Shown here: one piece after another, positions 6,185 through 6,302 of the stretch
Position numbering within the stretch: the stretch's first letter is position 1
Layout: the number at the start of each line of letters is the position of its first letter
From: Oscillospiraceae bacterium
GTDB lineage: Bacteria; Bacillota_A; Clostridia; Oscillospirales; WRJC01
Assembly (NCBI GenBank): GCA_009785015.1
Contig: WQXD01000224.1
Coordinates: 1-6,302, forward strand
Reading direction: 5' to 3'
Length of the DNA stretch: 6,302 nt
Notes under the pieces: generated by a model
Database searches by the model: none
What the model was told of the DNA's origin: nothing
The model's input: only the letters and a program-made list of their open reading frames with translations
Program-made: the position numbers and the translations under genes

Positions 6185-6302
6185 AGCTCCCCATGCCTAA
6201 ATTCAGGGGGTTCAACCGTACTGGCAAGTCTCTCGCAGACCTCGAAAGATTTCGCGCACTACCTTGCTTCCGTTTGACTTTCACTACCTATGACTTCCAT
6301 CG
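6185..6302. other. Unassigned right-hand tail with shifted composition
   Basis: After the beta-helix gene the sequence loses the C/G-ending codon texture of the operon and becomes pyrimidine-rich on the plus strand. A plus-strand frame is open from ATG at 6193 to the window edge (36 codons, begins MPKFRGFNRTGKS), but it lacks a Shine-Dalgarno. On the minus strand a short frame entering from the right stops at 6261-6259. I recognise neither product. It could be the start of a mobile element, the tail of an oppositely oriented gene, or an assembly junction. No convincing terminator is seen. Confidence 0.35.

Noticed and set aside
6187..6211. Hairpin CTCCCC/GGGGG as operon terminator
   Set aside because: Only four G-C pairs plus a wobble with a 13-nt loop, and no following T-tract.

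Overview
The window reads as part of a bacterial chromosome, most likely an uncultured member of the Clostridia/Firmicutes that lives on plant or host glycans. This is an inference from three things: the solute-binding lipoprotein type, which is very common in Clostridia; strong GGGAGG-type ribosome binding sites; and a textbook sigma-A promoter. No rRNA, tRNA, CRISPR array or recognisable mobile element is visible.

Layout. Positions 1-118 are gene-free and lie downstream of a minus-strand gene (119-1195). That gene encodes an APH/ecdysteroid-kinase-like small-molecule phosphotransferase and is clearly more AT-rich than the rest. An AT-rich divergent intergenic region (1196-1363) follows. It carries a strong promoter facing right (TTGACT, 17 nt, TATCAT) and a plausible one facing left (TAGATA, 17 nt, TATAAT). 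To the right lies a tight three-gene, GC-richer operon: a RuBisCO-like protein (1364-2497), an extracellular solute-binding lipoprotein (2500-3969), and a right-handed beta-helix protein resembling GH141-type glycosidases (3974-6184). The intergenic gaps are only 2 and 4 nt, and each gene has its own Shine-Dalgarno. The last 118 nt (6185-6302) differ in composition and are unassigned.

How the genes may work together (inference). The lipoprotein would capture an oligosaccharide or sugar derivative outside the cell. The beta-helix enzyme has no signal peptide, so it would process the imported glycan in the cytoplasm. The RuBisCO-like protein keeps the metal/enolisation residues but has lost the CO2-fixation residues, including the loop-6 lysine (tyrosine here). 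It would carry out an enolisation, isomerisation or decarboxylation step on a released sugar acid or sugar phosphate. The most interesting content is this pairing of a diverged RuBisCO-like protein with a glycan-uptake and glycan-cleavage operon. Some known RuBisCO-like proteins act in apiose/apionate catabolism, and apiose occurs in the pectin rhamnogalacturonan II (RG-II). That makes a pectin-sugar link a testable idea, but not one the sequence proves.
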